DNA of 64,000 nucleotides from JBBSDP01 sp963754335. Its GTDB lineage: Bacteria; Planctomycetota; Phycisphaerae; Tepidisphaerales; Tepidisphaeraceae. Position 1 is the first letter of the stretch, and every line of letters begins with the position of its first letter. Under the pieces are notes generated by a model. The model did no database searches and was not told where the DNA came from. It saw nothing but the letters and a program-made list of their open reading frames with translations. Below are positions 8,555 to 18,129 of the stretch, one piece after another. Both the position numbers and the translations under genes were made by a program. Location of the stretch: NCBI GenBank assembly GCA_963754335.1, contig CAVWFQ010000005.1:496001-560000 (forward strand). The letters are read 5' to 3'.

Positions 8555-8786
8555 AGCCTTTCCCCGAATTGAGTAAGAGTGCCGCCGCAGTTGCAGCGCA
8601 CGGTTTCCACAATCATATAGAGCAATGTCGCGAATGTGTGGCGAAAAAATCGTGAATTTTGACGAAATTTTCATTTGACTTTCCCCTGGTGAAGAATGGT
8701 TTTGATCTTGAAATCGATGCGGAATTGAACGATCGACTTATTCGCGTTCGGTTAAGGTCATGTCCAAATTATAACTGTATTGAAGT

Positions 8787-10190
8787 TCAATTCCCCCGCA
8801 CGCTCGCGGCGGCCATCGACGCGCAGATCATCTCCTTATCATTTCGCCAGAAAATGCACTTCCCCGCGCAGGCGGGATGACACCAGAGGACCGGCCGCCC
8901 GGCATCGGTGTTGGTCGGATCGAGGAGATGCGTGCGGCTCTTCTCGTGATAACCCGCCGGATCGAGGTCGGCGAGGATCAGGTCGCCGTGCTCGTTGGCG
9001 ATGAGGTAGCCGGCGCCCGCGTCACCGAGCTTGATGAGAAACGCGGACATCCATTTCTGCGGGTCGGCGTCGTAATTGGTGGCCTGATTGCTCTCCCAGA
9101 TCCGATCGCCGGTCTTGAGATCGAGGCAGCGCAGTTCGCCGAGGATGTCGACGCCATAAATATGACCGTCACGAATGAAGGGAGTCGAAAGCAGAACCTG
9201 AAGCGCCTCGGTGTGGCGGTCGTTTTTGCCGTGGCGGTGCCAGAGAATGCTCGCCGTGGGTTCCTGATCATCAAGCTTGAGAAGCGTTGCCCCTTCATAT
9301 TGCGTGGAAAGAAAAAGCACGTCGCCAATAACAGGATCGTGATAGGGTCGCGGCGTGAGGATCGTCACCCCGTACATGGCAGGACCGTACGGAACGGTCC
9401 AGTAGACTTTGCCGGTTTCGGGGTCGAGACCGTTGACCGATTCGGGGTCCCAGATGATGAGCTGACGCACGCCACCGGCCTGATAAATCATTGGAGGCGC
9501 GTAGCCAGGCTCCTTTGCCGACAGAGCGGACCAGATTGTTTTTCCGGTCAGCTTGTCGAAGGCAGTGACGACGCCGCGACCATGCTCGGGATCGGATCCG
9601 CCGGTGAGACTGATCAGCCGCGGGCCGTCGATGAGGGGATGCGCGGCAAATCCCCAGGTCGGCGTGGTTCTCTTTTCGTCGGCGGATTTGTGGGACCAGA
9701 TGGCGTCGCCGGTTTCGCTGTTCAGGCAGAGCAGGTCCCCTTCTCCGCCGAGCGTGTAGACGCGATCCCCGTCAACGGCCGGCGTGGCGCGTGGGCCGAT
9801 GGAATAGGACATGCTGTAGGCGACCTGCACCTCGTGTTTCCAGAGGAGTTTGCCGCTCGCCTGATCGAAGCAGAAGACATGCTCGGTTCCCGGCTGGGTG
9901 ACGCGCTGAAACGGATTGGCCGGCCGCTGCGACTGCGGGGCGGGAACATAATCGGTGACGAAAACGCGTCCGCCGGCGATGGCCGGCCCGGCGTATCCCC
10001 CGCCGACGGGAACACGCCAGAGGATATTCGGGCCGGACTTGGGAAAGGCGTCGAGCAGCCCCTTCTCACGCCAGACGTCATCACGCTGCGGGCCCATCCA
10101 CTGCGGCCAGTCGTCGGCGCGGATGACATTTGAGGAATAGAGAGCTGCTGCGAGGAAGAGGAGATTCAGGACGACTTTTGGCCGCGGCAT
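8787..10190 (-). CDS. Exported PQQ-like beta-propeller repeat protein
   Basis: A 467-residue protein with signal peptide (MPRPKVVLNLLFLAAALYSS) and mature start 'ADDWPQWMGPQRDDVW', the planctomycete 'DWPQWRGP' signature. Repeated blades read 'FDQASGKLLWKHEV', 'LNSETGDAIWSH', 'LDPETGKVYWTV' and 'LDLKTGDRIWES', as in PQQ/BamB propellers. No catalytic residues for a PQQ dehydrogenase are evident, so it may be a scaffold. The start has AGGAG 7 nt upstream. A paralogue lies at 35364. Confidence 0.88.
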   Translation of the reverse strand: MPRPKVVLNLLFLAAALYSSNVIRADDWPQWMGPQRDDVWREKGLLDAFPKSGPNILWRVPVGGGYAGPAIAGGRVFVTDYVPAPQSQRPANPFQRVTQPGTEHVFCFDQASGKLLWKHEVQVAYSMSYSIGPRATPAVDGDRVYTLGGEGDLLCLNSETGDAIWSHKSADEKRTTPTWGFAAHPLIDGPRLISLTGGSDPEHGRGVVTAFDKLTGKTIWSALSAKEPGYAPPMIYQAGGVRQLIIWDPESVNGLDPETGKVYWTVPYGPAMYGVTILTPRPYHDPVIGDVLFLSTQYEGATLLKLDDQEPTASILWHRHGKNDRHTEALQVLLSTPFIRDGHIYGVDILGELRCLDLKTGDRIWESNQATNYDADPQKWMSAFLIKLGDAGAGYLIANEHGDLILADLDPAGYHEKSRTHLLDPTNTDAGRPVLWCHPACAGKCIFWRNDKEMICASMAAASVRGN

Positions 10191-10370
10191 AGGGTTACTC
10201 CTGTTCGATCATCCTTGGATGAAAGACTTCGTCGATCAAGAGTACCGGGATTTGAGGCTTGTGGATAAGCCGGTACTGCTTGGCGGGTCACAAATTTCTG
10301 TCTAATATGCGGCTGCGAGCGCGGGCATTCCTGCCCGCCGAGCAGACGCGGCATTCCACAGAATCTTGCG

Positions 10371-10395
10371 CCAGGAATGTCTGTCCCACCGGGGC
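10371..10395. repeat. Short dispersed repeat (CAGGAATGTCTGTCCCACCG)
   Basis: CAGGAATGTCTGTCCCACCGGGGC-like DNA recurs at 14450-14473 and, diverged (AAAACGTCCGTCCCACA), inside the TMTC-like gene near 30020. Here it sits just upstream of the gene at 10431. Confidence 0.7.
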
Positions 10396-10430
10396 GAAAG
10401 TTCGTTAGGATACGGCGAGGACTCCACGCC

Positions 10431-11153
10431 ATGCGCTTATCTCGATTCTGGCTTCTGCTGTTGCTGGCTCTCGGACTGGTGATCGTCGTCGTGCCGATGG
10501 CGGTGCGCCACGCGCTGGCGCCGGGATATGCGGACGTCGATTTGAAGTCACTCGGATACTTTCTCTTCGACGGACGCTCTGGCGTCGATGCCGACATTCC
10601 CGCGCGATGGCGGAAGCTCGACGGCAAACGCGTCGCGCTTCAGGGCTTCATGTACGACCCAAAATCCGCCGGCCCAAAGACTCAATGTTTTGAACTCGTC
10701 TACGATTTGATAACCCACACCGGAATTCACGGGCCACCGCTGGTGCAGGAGCGTGTCTTCGCGACGGTGCCGCACGGAACGGTTCAACTTTTCAGTAACG
10801 AAGTAGAAGTCGAAGGGACGCTTCACGTGAGCGTCACCAACCCAACCGGCGATATGGTTTCCTCGGTCTTTCAGCTTGATGTGGATCGTGTACGTTTAAT
10901 TCCAAGGGCCGGCGTGCTGGCGTCCATCACGGGTCTGATCGAGATGTCCGCCCTTCTGTGGCTGCCGGCTCTGATTGTTCTATGCATTCGCGTCTGGAAT
11001 CAACGCAAGCGTCGCCATGCAGTCGGCCGGCTCTGCTCGATCTGTGGCTACGATCTGCGAGCCAGCGGAAATCGCTGCCCTGAATGCGGCTCGCTGGTGA
11101 ATGACGCCGTGAGATTGTCGCCGATGATCGGTTCGTCTCTCGGAGCATCGTAA
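10431..11153 (+). CDS. Membrane protein with DUF3299-like domain and C-terminal zinc ribbon
   Basis: A 240-residue protein. N-terminal membrane segment (residues 5-24), then a DUF3299-like core 'WRKLDGKRVALQGFMYDP' and 'VEVEGTLHV', a second membrane segment near 175-200, and a C-terminal zinc ribbon 'CSICGYDLRASGNRCPECGS'. This CxxCGYDLR..CPxCG ribbon is very common at the ends of planctomycete membrane proteins. DUF3299 relatives are small exported proteins near transport systems, and a role cannot be assigned. ATG 10431 places the hydrophobic segment at the N-terminus. Confidence 0.75.
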   Translation: MRLSRFWLLLLLALGLVIVVVPMAVRHALAPGYADVDLKSLGYFLFDGRSGVDADIPARWRKLDGKRVALQGFMYDPKSAGPKTQCFELVYDLITHTGIHGPPLVQERVFATVPHGTVQLFSNEVEVEGTLHVSVTNPTGDMVSSVFQLDVDRVRLIPRAGVLASITGLIEMSALLWLPALIVLCIRVWNQRKRRHAVGRLCSICGYDLRASGNRCPECGSLVNDAVRLSPMIGSSLGAS

Positions 11154-11165
11154 CGATCGCGGACG

Positions 11166-12629
11166 TCAGGCATTCGGCGCGGAATTTTTTGCCTGCGAAT
11201 CGACCGGTGGAAACGTCGTCGAACCGACACGACTGCGTCCGGCCGAATGGGCGCGGAGCGATTCGGAGGCCTGCGGGGCGGGCTTGACGAGATCCTCGGC
11301 GGGCACGGAAGCCGAGATCTCCAGCGCGATCTGCTGCCGCTCGATCCGGCGATGGCGCACCATGAAGCAGGCCGCCGTCACCGCCAGGCCGGCGTTCCCC
11401 ATGAATCCGCCGATGATCACGCCTTTCAATCCGAAGAAGACGATCAGCGGCATGGCCACGACCAGGCTGATGATCCCGTTGGTGGCCGATGCGAAGAAAT
11501 TCACCCGGCTCTCTCCCACGCCGTTCAAATACGCGAACATGAACGAAACGGTGGAGTTGAACATGCAGGCGATCATGAATATTCGCACCAGCCCGCTCAG
11601 CTCCAGATATTCCGGACGCGCGCCGTACAGGAAATGAATGCACTGCGACGGAAAGATCTCAATCAGCAGAAAATAGGGGAGAAGCAGAGCGGCGGCCAAG
11701 CCGGCAAATTTGATGATCGCCCGCTTCATCTGTCCCGGCTCGCCGCTCGCGTTAGCGCGTGCGACCGCGGGGAGCATCGCTCCCGACAATGCCGCGGTGA
11801 CGGGGTTGGCGAACTTCATCAGGTTGGCCATCACCTGGAATCGTCCCACTTCGCCCAGGCCGTGTGAGAGGACCAGCGTCCAGTTGTAGCTCAGGGCCGA
11901 GGCGAGCGTCGCCAGGCCGGCAAACAGGATCCATCGCCCGCGCCGCCAGCAGTCGATCGCCAGGGGCCGCAACTCATGCCAGGGGAATGCACGAAATCCA
12001 ATCTGGATGGCCTGCACCCCGGCAGCAAGTAGAGAGGTCGCCCCCATGGCGATGAAAGCAGTCTTCAAGGTCAAGAGTCCAAATCGCGCCAGTACAAGCA
12101 GAATCAGCGCTTGCAGCAGGTAGCTGATGGCGTCACCAGGAACGGCGTCCGCGAAGCGCAGGTGCGCCATGAGCGTGCGGCGCATCGTTTCCTGCAGTTG
12201 ACCCACCATCAATGCGAAAGCCACGATCAGCGCCAGCATCGGCCCCCCCACAAAAAGGGCCGTCCCAGCCATTCCCATGGCCAGCGGAAAGGCGAGGAAA
12301 GCCGCCAGCGTCAGGGCGCCGGTGGAAAAACGTCGAAGTTCCTTCTCGTCCAGGACCGCGCCGCGGACCGACAGGGGATAAATGACCAGGGCGGCCTGAA
12401 CGCCGTTGAGAAAGAGGAACACCTCCATCAACATGCCGAACGCACCATAACGCTCAACCGGGAGATTGCGGGCCACGAGCAGGGTTGTTGCAAAATTGCC
12501 GATGCTGGCCACCGCCTGATCCGCAAGGGCCCATGCGCCGCTCGAGCGCGACATCAGCATGCTTCGAATGAAATGAAATTTTCGGGGGGACGATTCTGAA
12601 TTCGGGCCGGCGTAGTCAGATACTGTCAT
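11166..12629 (-). CDS. Polysaccharide exporter (Wzx/MATE-like flippase)
   Basis: A 487-residue protein with about 12 hydrophobic segments in the oligosaccharide-flippase (MOP superfamily) pattern. 'ALADQAVASIGNFATTLLVARNLPVERYGAF' spans the typical first helix and loop. Such proteins flip lipid-linked glycans across the inner membrane. The cytoplasmic C-terminal tail (about 430-487) is polar. ATG 12629 is preferred over 12677 because AGGAAA precedes it. It stands alone, not next to other glycan genes, unlike the flippase at 61264. Confidence 0.85.
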   Translation of the reverse strand: MTVSDYAGPNSESSPRKFHFIRSMLMSRSSGAWALADQAVASIGNFATTLLVARNLPVERYGAFGMLMEVFLFLNGVQAALVIYPLSVRGAVLDEKELRRFSTGALTLAAFLAFPLAMGMAGTALFVGGPMLALIVAFALMVGQLQETMRRTLMAHLRFADAVPGDAISYLLQALILLVLARFGLLTLKTAFIAMGATSLLAAGVQAIQIGFRAFPWHELRPLAIDCWRRGRWILFAGLATLASALSYNWTLVLSHGLGEVGRFQVMANLMKFANPVTAALSGAMLPAVARANASGEPGQMKRAIIKFAGLAAALLLPYFLLIEIFPSQCIHFLYGARPEYLELSGLVRIFMIACMFNSTVSFMFAYLNGVGESRVNFFASATNGIISLVVAMPLIVFFGLKGVIIGGFMGNAGLAVTAACFMVRHRRIERQQIALEISASVPAEDLVKPAPQASESLRAHSAGRSRVGSTTFPPVDSQAKNSAPNA

Positions 12630-12897
12630 CCGTTTTTCCTGTGAATGAGGCACGAAACAAGAACCTGCCCCATTCACAACAGGATCCTCTCAACGCCCGG
12701 ATTGGTGATTTTCCTTGCAGCACGCCAATCCATCATTCTCGAAATCACTATCGAGATTACGGCGTTGTAACTAGAATGTAAGTTTGCAAAATTGTAATAA
12801 TAAGAGTTAAATCGCTTCCCCTGAATCGCGGCTTGTGGCGCTAACGCGCCGGAAATGAGGGGAATGAATTTCCGTCCCGGAGATAGGCGCAGAAAAA

Positions 12898-12946
12898 CCG
12901 CGAACGTCAGTTCACGCGGGATTCCGCATTGAACTGACGTTCGCGG
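12898..12946 (-). terminator. Strong intrinsic terminator after the PilZ gene
   Basis: A perfect 17-bp inverted repeat, CCGCGAACGTCAGTTCA and its complement, with a 15-nt loop. On the minus strand the stem is followed by TTTTTC. It lies 25 bp beyond the stop of the PilZ gene. Confidence 0.85.
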
Positions 12947-12971
12947 CTGTCAAAAAAAACGGTCGATTCAA

Positions 12972-13468
12972 TCAGGCAGCGAGGGGCTGCGTGGAGAGAT
13001 AGAGGCCGAGCATGCCGCGATCGATGTCTTCCATATCGACCAGCCGGCCGGCGACATCGTATTCGCCGTCTTCCATTTTCTGCACGCGGTTGATCGTCAT
13101 CCAGCCGATCCAGTCCCTTCGCGGCTCGGGATTCTCGGCGGTGGTGTCGACGAACGGGCAGATCCCGGCGTAGGCCGGGAGCTCGAGACGCACACGAACC
13201 TGGTGATCGGCTTTGATGTTCGATTGCGGGGTCCGCAGACGAACCCCGCCGGCGGAGAGGTCGACAATGCGCCGAACGGCTTGGCATTGCGCTTCTCGCC
13301 GTCCCAACGCTCAACCTGAATCGAATGGGTATCCATGTCATGACGACGATGAATGCGACGCTCGGCGCCCGATTTTGCCGCCTTGGCGGATTTTTTCCCA
13401 GTTCCCGAATGACTTCGGTTTTGGAAATCGGTCGTCTTCCGTTCGTCGTTCATGCGAAGCGTGTTCAT
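12972..13468 (-). CDS. PilZ-domain protein, one frameshift
   Basis: The N-terminal half (from ATG 13468, 'MNTLRMNDERK') and the PilZ core lie in different frames. Inserting one G at about 13272 restores 'NAKPFGRIVDLSAGGVRLRT', and the DxSxxG motif is the c-di-GMP-binding signature. The upstream arginines 'ERRIHRRHD' may provide the RxxxR element. The repaired protein has 165 residues and no membrane segment. It probably senses c-di-GMP in the cytoplasm; its partner is unknown. AGGAG lies 9 nt before the start. Confidence 0.8.
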
Positions 13469-13670
13469 GGGCTCGACTCCTGCGCCGAAGGTTTGGAGGA
13501 ATTGAATTGCGAAACTCCTGTCTCGCGTTTCACTCATCGGCGAGCCGAGTACAACACTTTTGTCAATTTGGGCAAAGAAGGAGATACGGGCGAAGATTCT
13601 TGTTATCGGTCGTGAGCATGCCGCACCGCTCGCCAGCAAGTTCACGAAGAACATCAATCGAAAGACAACG

Positions 13671-14228
13671 TTAGAATTGTTGCGCGATGTCGGGAACCAC
13701 CACGATTTTTTCCATTAAGAGATAATTGCGCCCGTGATACTCCGTGACCATGCCGGTGACGCGGAAGCGGAGGTCGCGGTTGGCCGCGGTCACCGCCGAC
13801 TCCATCGTCATCAGCTTCAGATTGGCGAGGATCACCATTGGCGGATCCTTCATCGTCTTGCTGTCGCTGTCGAAAGTGAATTCCGGCTGGGAGCCGTCCT
13901 TAGAATAGGTGAGCCGACCGACCCGATCCACGACGAACGATCCTTCGCGGAGAACGGTGACCGTCGGCGCACCGGGCGCTACGGCCCCGGAGCCGCTGGT
14001 CTTGTCGATTGCCGCTCCGCCGCTCACCGGTGGGAGCGGCCGCGCCGCGGTGGGTGCAGGTTTGAGCATCTGGCTGAGCATCTGCTCTGCGGTCAGACTC
14101 TGCGCTGAGTTTGCGGACTTCGTCGCGGGCTGTGTGGTGGGACGTGTTGTGGGTTCATCAGCCAGCGCGCTCGCACAAGAGAATCCAACTGCCACCAGCA
14201 ATAGTATGGAATGAAAACGGCTCGTCAT
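13671..14228 (-). CDS. Exported protein of unknown function
   Basis: A 185-residue protein with signal peptide (MTSRFHSILLLVAVGFSCASALA), a Thr/Gln-rich segment 'DEPTTRPTTQPATKS' and a C-terminal domain about 85-185 ('GSFVVDRVGRLTYSKDG', 'FRVTGMVTEYHGRNYLLMEK'). The last part resembles small OB-like exported domains ('..GRNYLLL.K') seen in many planctomycete proteins. ATG 14228 begins the signal peptide; upstream codons lie in repeat DNA. Confidence 0.7.
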   Translation of the reverse strand: MTSRFHSILLLVAVGFSCASALADEPTTRPTTQPATKSANSAQSLTAEQMLSQMLKPAPTAARPLPPVSGGAAIDKTSGSGAVAPGAPTVTVLREGSFVVDRVGRLTYSKDGSQPEFTFDSDSKTMKDPPMVILANLKLMTMESAVTAANRDLRFRVTGMVTEYHGRNYLLMEKIVVVPDIAQQF

Positions 14229-14284
14229 GATCCAACTCCTGACGCGAACGCATCGACCGACGTTTTGACAATATCTTCCCCAAG

Positions 14285-14480
14285 ATGACGCTCCCGGCAA
14301 GTCTTCGGGGGGACAGACATTCTGTCTGTCACGCGGCCATGAGTGCGGGCGTACCCGCCCGCCGAAGGGACGCGTTCTGCCACACGGGTCCCCGAGAGCG
14401 GACCGGCTCGGGAGGCGATTACGCCTCCGCTCCCCGGCCCGCGACAGACAGGAATGTCTGTCCCACCGGGGCAGAGCTCG
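14285..14480. repeat. Repeat-rich intergenic region
   Basis: About 370 bp upstream of the exported protein gene hold no gene. The DNA contains GACAGACATTCTGTCTGTC, a GCGGGCGTACCCGCCCGC palindrome and the CAGGAATGTCTGTCCCACCG motif also seen at 10371. Confidence 0.65.
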
Positions 14481-14600
14481 CCTCTCCGAAGAAGCGTGCG
14501 TACGAGCGATACCTATCACTACAGCATCGGGCAACAAACTCCGGACAGTATAAATTTCGCGTCGGGAACTGGACAGCAGGACGGTAGTCCGACAATCTCA

Positions 14601-14900
14601 TCACCTCAACACTTCTACGGCAGTTAAGTCACCGGAACGAACGGCCAGAACCTTGCGGAGTTCGGGCAGGTCGAATCGCTCCGCAAGCGCATCGATTTCA
14701 ATGTCATCCGCCTCTCTGGCGACCCAGTCATAGCCATACTCGCCGCCACTGATGTAAACACGGCTGGAGTCGCGCCAAACGAAGATGTAAACGTAGCAAC
14801 GGTGCACTTGCCGGCGCAAGACGATGAATTTGTCGTTGTGCGCAAAAAAGCTCTGTGTGCTACCAAGAGTGTAGAAGTTGCAGCCTGTAATGGAATCCAC
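14601..14900 (-). CDS. Small hypothetical protein
   Basis: A 99-residue frame starting at GTG 14900. The sequence is protein-like, with 'FIVLRRQVHRCYVYIFVWRD' and the acidic helix 'ADDIEIDALAERFDLPELRK'. No family is recognised. The start is uncertain: the frame stays open upstream, with no ATG near a good ribosome binding site. It may be co-transcribed with the exported protein gene that ends 46 bp upstream on the same strand. Confidence 0.45.
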   Translation of the reverse strand: MDSITGCNFYTLGSTQSFFAHNDKFIVLRRQVHRCYVYIFVWRDSSRVYISGGEYGYDWVAREADDIEIDALAERFDLPELRKVLAVRSGDLTAVEVLR

Positions 14901-14946
14901 CGGGCGCCTCCGCCGAAGATCGTATGTCCGTACCTGCCCGATCTCT

Positions 14947-15462
14947 TCACTTTGTGGCGGCTACGACGTTTTTGGGCATCAAATCGGGCCGCGGTTTTGG
15001 AATGATCATAATGTGTTCCCGAACAGGTCGCGTCGCCGCGTTCCAGGGACGAATTTCGATCCGTGGGAGCGGCTGGGCTTGAGCCGGAATTACAAGCGAT
15101 CCATCCGGTTCGACTTGAGCGGCGGCGATCAATTCCGATTTTCGAAAGTACCGCGGCACATTCGCGTAGGCCCGATTCCGTGCGTCGCCGGGACCGAAAC
15201 CGTAGATCGCCGCGTTTTCATAAGGGAAGCAATCGGTGTAGACCGCATGCTGCCGCCCGCGAGTCGATTTGCCGTCGCGGCAGCCGACGTCGAAGGCATG
15301 TTGGAAAACGAGCGGATCGCTTCCGCCGTAATAAAAGACCGGACCGGAACCGGTGGAATATTGAAATTGGTACTGGGACTGAACTGGCTCATAAACAATT
15401 GCGCCGAAACCTGTCGCCAAGCTGAAACACAACACGCAAAGGAATGCAAAGCGACGATACAT
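14947..15462 (-). CDS. Exported protein of unknown function
   Basis: A 171-residue protein with signal peptide (MYRRFAFLCVLCFSLATGFGA). The mature part is Tyr/Gly/Pro-rich ('YEPVQSQYQFQYSTGSGP', 'FPYENAAIYGFGPGDAR'). ATG 15462 has GGGAG 7 nt upstream and starts the signal peptide. It lies 54 bp after the nadK stop on the same strand, so it could share the nadK transcript. No family is recognised. Confidence 0.6.
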   Translation of the reverse strand: MYRRFAFLCVLCFSLATGFGAIVYEPVQSQYQFQYSTGSGPVFYYGGSDPLVFQHAFDVGCRDGKSTRGRQHAVYTDCFPYENAAIYGFGPGDARNRAYANVPRYFRKSELIAAAQVEPDGSLVIPAQAQPLPRIEIRPWNAATRPVREHIMIIPKPRPDLMPKNVVAATK

Positions 15463-15516
15463 GCAAATCTCCCGTTTCAAGCCCACTTATTGTTGCGGCG
15501 GGGAAGTTCGAATTCA

Positions 15517-16407
15517 TCACGGCTGCTTTTCCTGACTGTATCGCGGTCCGACGCCCCAACTGAGTTTTTCAGCAAGACTGTGCCATTCGCGAGCGTCGGG
15601 ATTTTCGACGAGCAAGGCATCGCTGTTGTTTCGACGGATGATCACCGTATCTCCGGCTGATAGCTGGGTGCTCGCCTGCCCATCGCAGAAGAGGGTTGTT
15701 CCCTCATTGACCCGTTTGGCCCGAATGACCACGGTGCTCGCGGACGATACGACGACGGGCCGGAACGAGAGACTGTGCGGGCAGATCGGCGTGATGCAGA
15801 ATGCCTCGACGTCCGGGCTGAGGATCGGTCCGCCGGCCGACACGTTGTAGGCGGTTGAGCCGCTCGACGTGGAGACGATCACCCCGTCTCCGTGATATCC
15901 GATTCCCTGCTCGCCGTCAGAGGTGACTTCCAGCTCGATCATGTGGAACGGTGGGCCGGCGGTGACCACGGCGTCATTGAGCGCCGTGGCGCGAAAGGAA
16001 GAAAGCGGCGCCGCGGCTTCCGGCGATTGAGGGGAAAATGAGGTGCCCGACGAAAGCACCATCGCATCGAGCATCTGCCGCTTTGAGACGCGCAGGCCGC
16101 CGGACAAATATCGGTCCAGATACTGGCGGTAATTGTCCGGCGTGAAGCTGGACAGAAATCCGAGCCGCCCGAAATTGACGCCCATCAAAGGGATCTGCCG
16201 ATTCCCCAGGCGTCGCGCCGCCGAGAGCAGCGTCCCATCCCCTCCGAGGATCAGGATGAAGTCGGCGGCAATGTCCTCCAGGCTGGTCTGCCGATCCGTT
16301 TCGACGCCCAGAACATTCGCGCACGACTTGAGCCAGAACAGCAGCGATTCCATTTCCGCCGCGACGCTCGGCTTCTGCTGGTTGGCGACGACCAATACCT
16401 GCTTCAT
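15517..16407 (-). CDS. nadK: NAD kinase
   Basis: Phosphorylates NAD to NADP in the cytoplasm using ATP or polyphosphate. The 296-residue protein has the catalytic 'LILGGDGTLLSAARRL' (GGDGT near residue 54), 'GVNFGRLGFLSSF', 'LNDAVV' and the NAD-binding 'GDGVIVSTSSGSTAYNVSAGGP'. Length and motif order are normal. It is the only gene of this pathway in the window. Confidence 0.95.
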   Translation of the reverse strand: MKQVLVVANQQKPSVAAEMESLLFWLKSCANVLGVETDRQTSLEDIAADFILILGGDGTLLSAARRLGNRQIPLMGVNFGRLGFLSSFTPDNYRQYLDRYLSGGLRVSKRQMLDAMVLSSGTSFSPQSPEAAAPLSSFRATALNDAVVTAGPPFHMIELEVTSDGEQGIGYHGDGVIVSTSSGSTAYNVSAGGPILSPDVEAFCITPICPHSLSFRPVVVSSASTVVIRAKRVNEGTTLFCDGQASTQLSAGDTVIIRRNNSDALLVENPDAREWHSLAEKLSWGVGPRYSQEKQP

Positions 16408-16464
16408 CGCCGGGGATTGTAGAGCGGGGATTCGTTTTCGCCAGAACTTTCGACAAACGAATCA

Positions 16465-16622
16465 ATCCGACCGCGAAGGCGCGAAGAGCGCGAAGACAAA
16501 CGCGAAGAAATTCAAATCAGCAGCATCGCCACACACCTGTCCGCAATTGCATCCTTCCCGATTCTGCTCATGAGTTTCGATTTCTTCGCGTCTGCCTTTG
16601 CGCTCTTCGCGCCTTCGCGTTC
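16465..16622. repeat. Dispersed palindromic repeat (CGCGAAGGCGCGAAGAGCGC family)
   Basis: The left arm CGCGAAGGCGCGAAGAGCGCG (16470 onwards) pairs with CGCTCTTCGCGCCTTCGCG ending near 16620, with AAATTC flanks and a non-repetitive centre. It lies between nadK and the SRP RNA gene. No ORF. Confidence 0.75.
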
Positions 16623-16649
16623 AATTTCGAATTCAACGGCAAAAACAGA

Positions 16650-16772
16650 ACGCCGCGGAAAGCGACCGGGAAAACGACGGCACAAGGCCGGGTCTGTTTA
16701 GGGCTGCTTCCTTTCGGACCTGACCCGGTTCACAGCCGACCCTTGCATCGCTCCCGGCCGCTTTCCACGGCG
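16650..16772 (-). ncRNA. ffs: Signal recognition particle RNA, small bacterial type
   Basis: The minus strand contains GGTCAGGTCCGAAAGGAAGC followed by AGCCCTAA, the universally conserved apical domain that binds Ffh. Flanking sequences pair over a long helix (CGCCGTGGAAAGCGGCCGGG with TCCCGGTCGCTTTCCGCGGCG). TTCTGTTTTT follows at 16650-16641 and serves as terminator. The RNA targets ribosomes making membrane and secreted proteins. The loop is GAAA in place of the more common GGAA. Confidence 0.95.
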
Positions 16773-16860
16773 CATCGACCCAGTTTAGTCGATTTAGCAA
16801 AACCCCGCCAATCGGTGGAAATTCGGCAAATCGGACCCGCATAAAGTTCGAGGACGGTCG

Positions 16861-17139
16861 CTATTTCTTTGTGCGACGTTTTACACGCACCCAATTGTCA
16901 TCGCCGTCCATAACGATCATCGAATGCCACTCCAATCGCCCCTTCCGATCACGAAGCCGAAAGTCGTAGCACGGGTACCCTTGATACCGTCCCTTGATGC
17001 GAACCGGACGTCCACGGGCGATGAGTTTGAGGTATGCCCGCTTTGATTGAGGGTGTAGAAAGTAGTTTGGAGTGCCGATGCCGGCTGGCACGGCTTTGAT
17101 TCGAATCAGGTCACCCACCTTCAGGTTCCACGCGTTCAT
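16861..17139 (-). CDS. Small hypothetical protein, SH3-like
   Basis: A 92-residue basic protein ('MNAWNLKVGDLIRIKAVPAG ... LKLIARGRPVRIKGRYQGYP'). The 'LKVGDLIRI' opening and alternating hydrophobic strands suggest a small beta-barrel of SH3/KOW type. The Lys/Arg-rich tail (VRVKRRTKK) could bind nucleic acid. It lies between the SRP RNA and a cyclophilin gene on the same strand. No family is recognised. Confidence 0.6.
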   Translation of the reverse strand: MNAWNLKVGDLIRIKAVPAGIGTPNYFLHPQSKRAYLKLIARGRPVRIKGRYQGYPCYDFRLRDRKGRLEWHSMIVMDGDDNWVRVKRRTKK

Positions 17140-17167
17140 GAGTCGTATTCAAGGCGACACCGCTCGA

Positions 17168-18048
17168 CTACTTTGCGTCCTTGAAATGAAACTGCTCGGC
17201 GTACGGATCATCCTCGGCCGTGACCGGCTTCACTTCGACCTTCTCAATCTTCTGCGGATCCTTCGGCGTTCCGTTCTGCTCATCGGCCAGTGGCGCGGCG
17301 GCGATTTTCTTCACCGCGTCCATGCCGGCGACGATTCGCCCGAAGGCGGTGTACTTGCGATCGAGCGACTTGGTGTGCGCATAGTCCAGGCAAATGAAAA
17401 ACTGGCTGCCAGCACTGTCGACCAGCGGATCTCCCAGGCGGGCCATCGAGAGCACGCCTTCCAGATGCGGCTTTTCATTGAACTCGGCGCCGACTTCAAA
17501 TCCCGGCCCGCCGCTTCCGTCGCCACGGGGATCGCCGCCCTGGATCACAAAGCCGGGGACGATCCGGTGAAAGGTCAGGCCGTCGTAATACCCTGTTTCG
17601 GAAAGGCTCAGGAAATTGTCGACGGTGTGATGGGCGACATCGTAATAAAAGATCGCCGTCATCGGTCCTGGTTGCGTTTTGATGACCGCGTATTGCAGCG
17701 GCTCCACCTTGATGACCACCGGGCCCGGCTTCCCGCCACGCTTGTCGGCGATCGATTCGATGACAAGCGGCGTTCCAAGAAACTCGCTCGTCTTCTTATC
17801 CTTGGGAACGACGAAGAGGACAAACGTTCCGCCGTTGGCGATCTGAGGAAACATCGCTTTGACGTCGACTTTCTTCTCGGCGTCGACCGCAGGGGAGCCG
17901 GTCGGCGCAATCGCCGTACCGTCGAAATCGGTGAGCACCAGCGTCGCCGGGCGCCCGGATTTACAGTCACATCAAGGGGTTCGGCGGGTTGATACCAGGT
18001 CTTTGCATTCAACACTGAAGCAAGCAAAAGCAGCGCGGTCACAAACAT
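17168..18048 (-). CDS. Exported cyclophilin-type peptidyl-prolyl isomerase, one frameshift
   Basis: The signal peptide (MFVTALLLLASVLNAKTWYQ) is in one frame and the rest in another. Restoring a fourth A in the run at 17960-17962 gives 'DVTVKSGRPATLVLTDFDGT' and a single product of about 293 residues. The isomerase domain (about 135-270) has the cyclophilin signature 'YYDGLTFHRIVPGFVIQGGD', then 'SMARLGDPLVDSAGSQFFI' and 'YTAFGRIVAGMDAVKKI'. Catalytic Arg (FHR), Gln and Phe are present. It probably assists folding outside the inner membrane. Confidence 0.9.
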
Positions 18049-18129
18049 AGTTGGTCCTCCATTGGAAATGGCGCGATCTCAATCTAATATTTTAGCGGCC
18101 GCCCGCAGGGCGGGGCTTCCGCCGACCGA

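Noticed and set aside
8877..10133. Long plus-strand frame of 418 codons
   Set aside because: It is antisense to the clear PQQ-propeller gene and arises from high-GC codon use.
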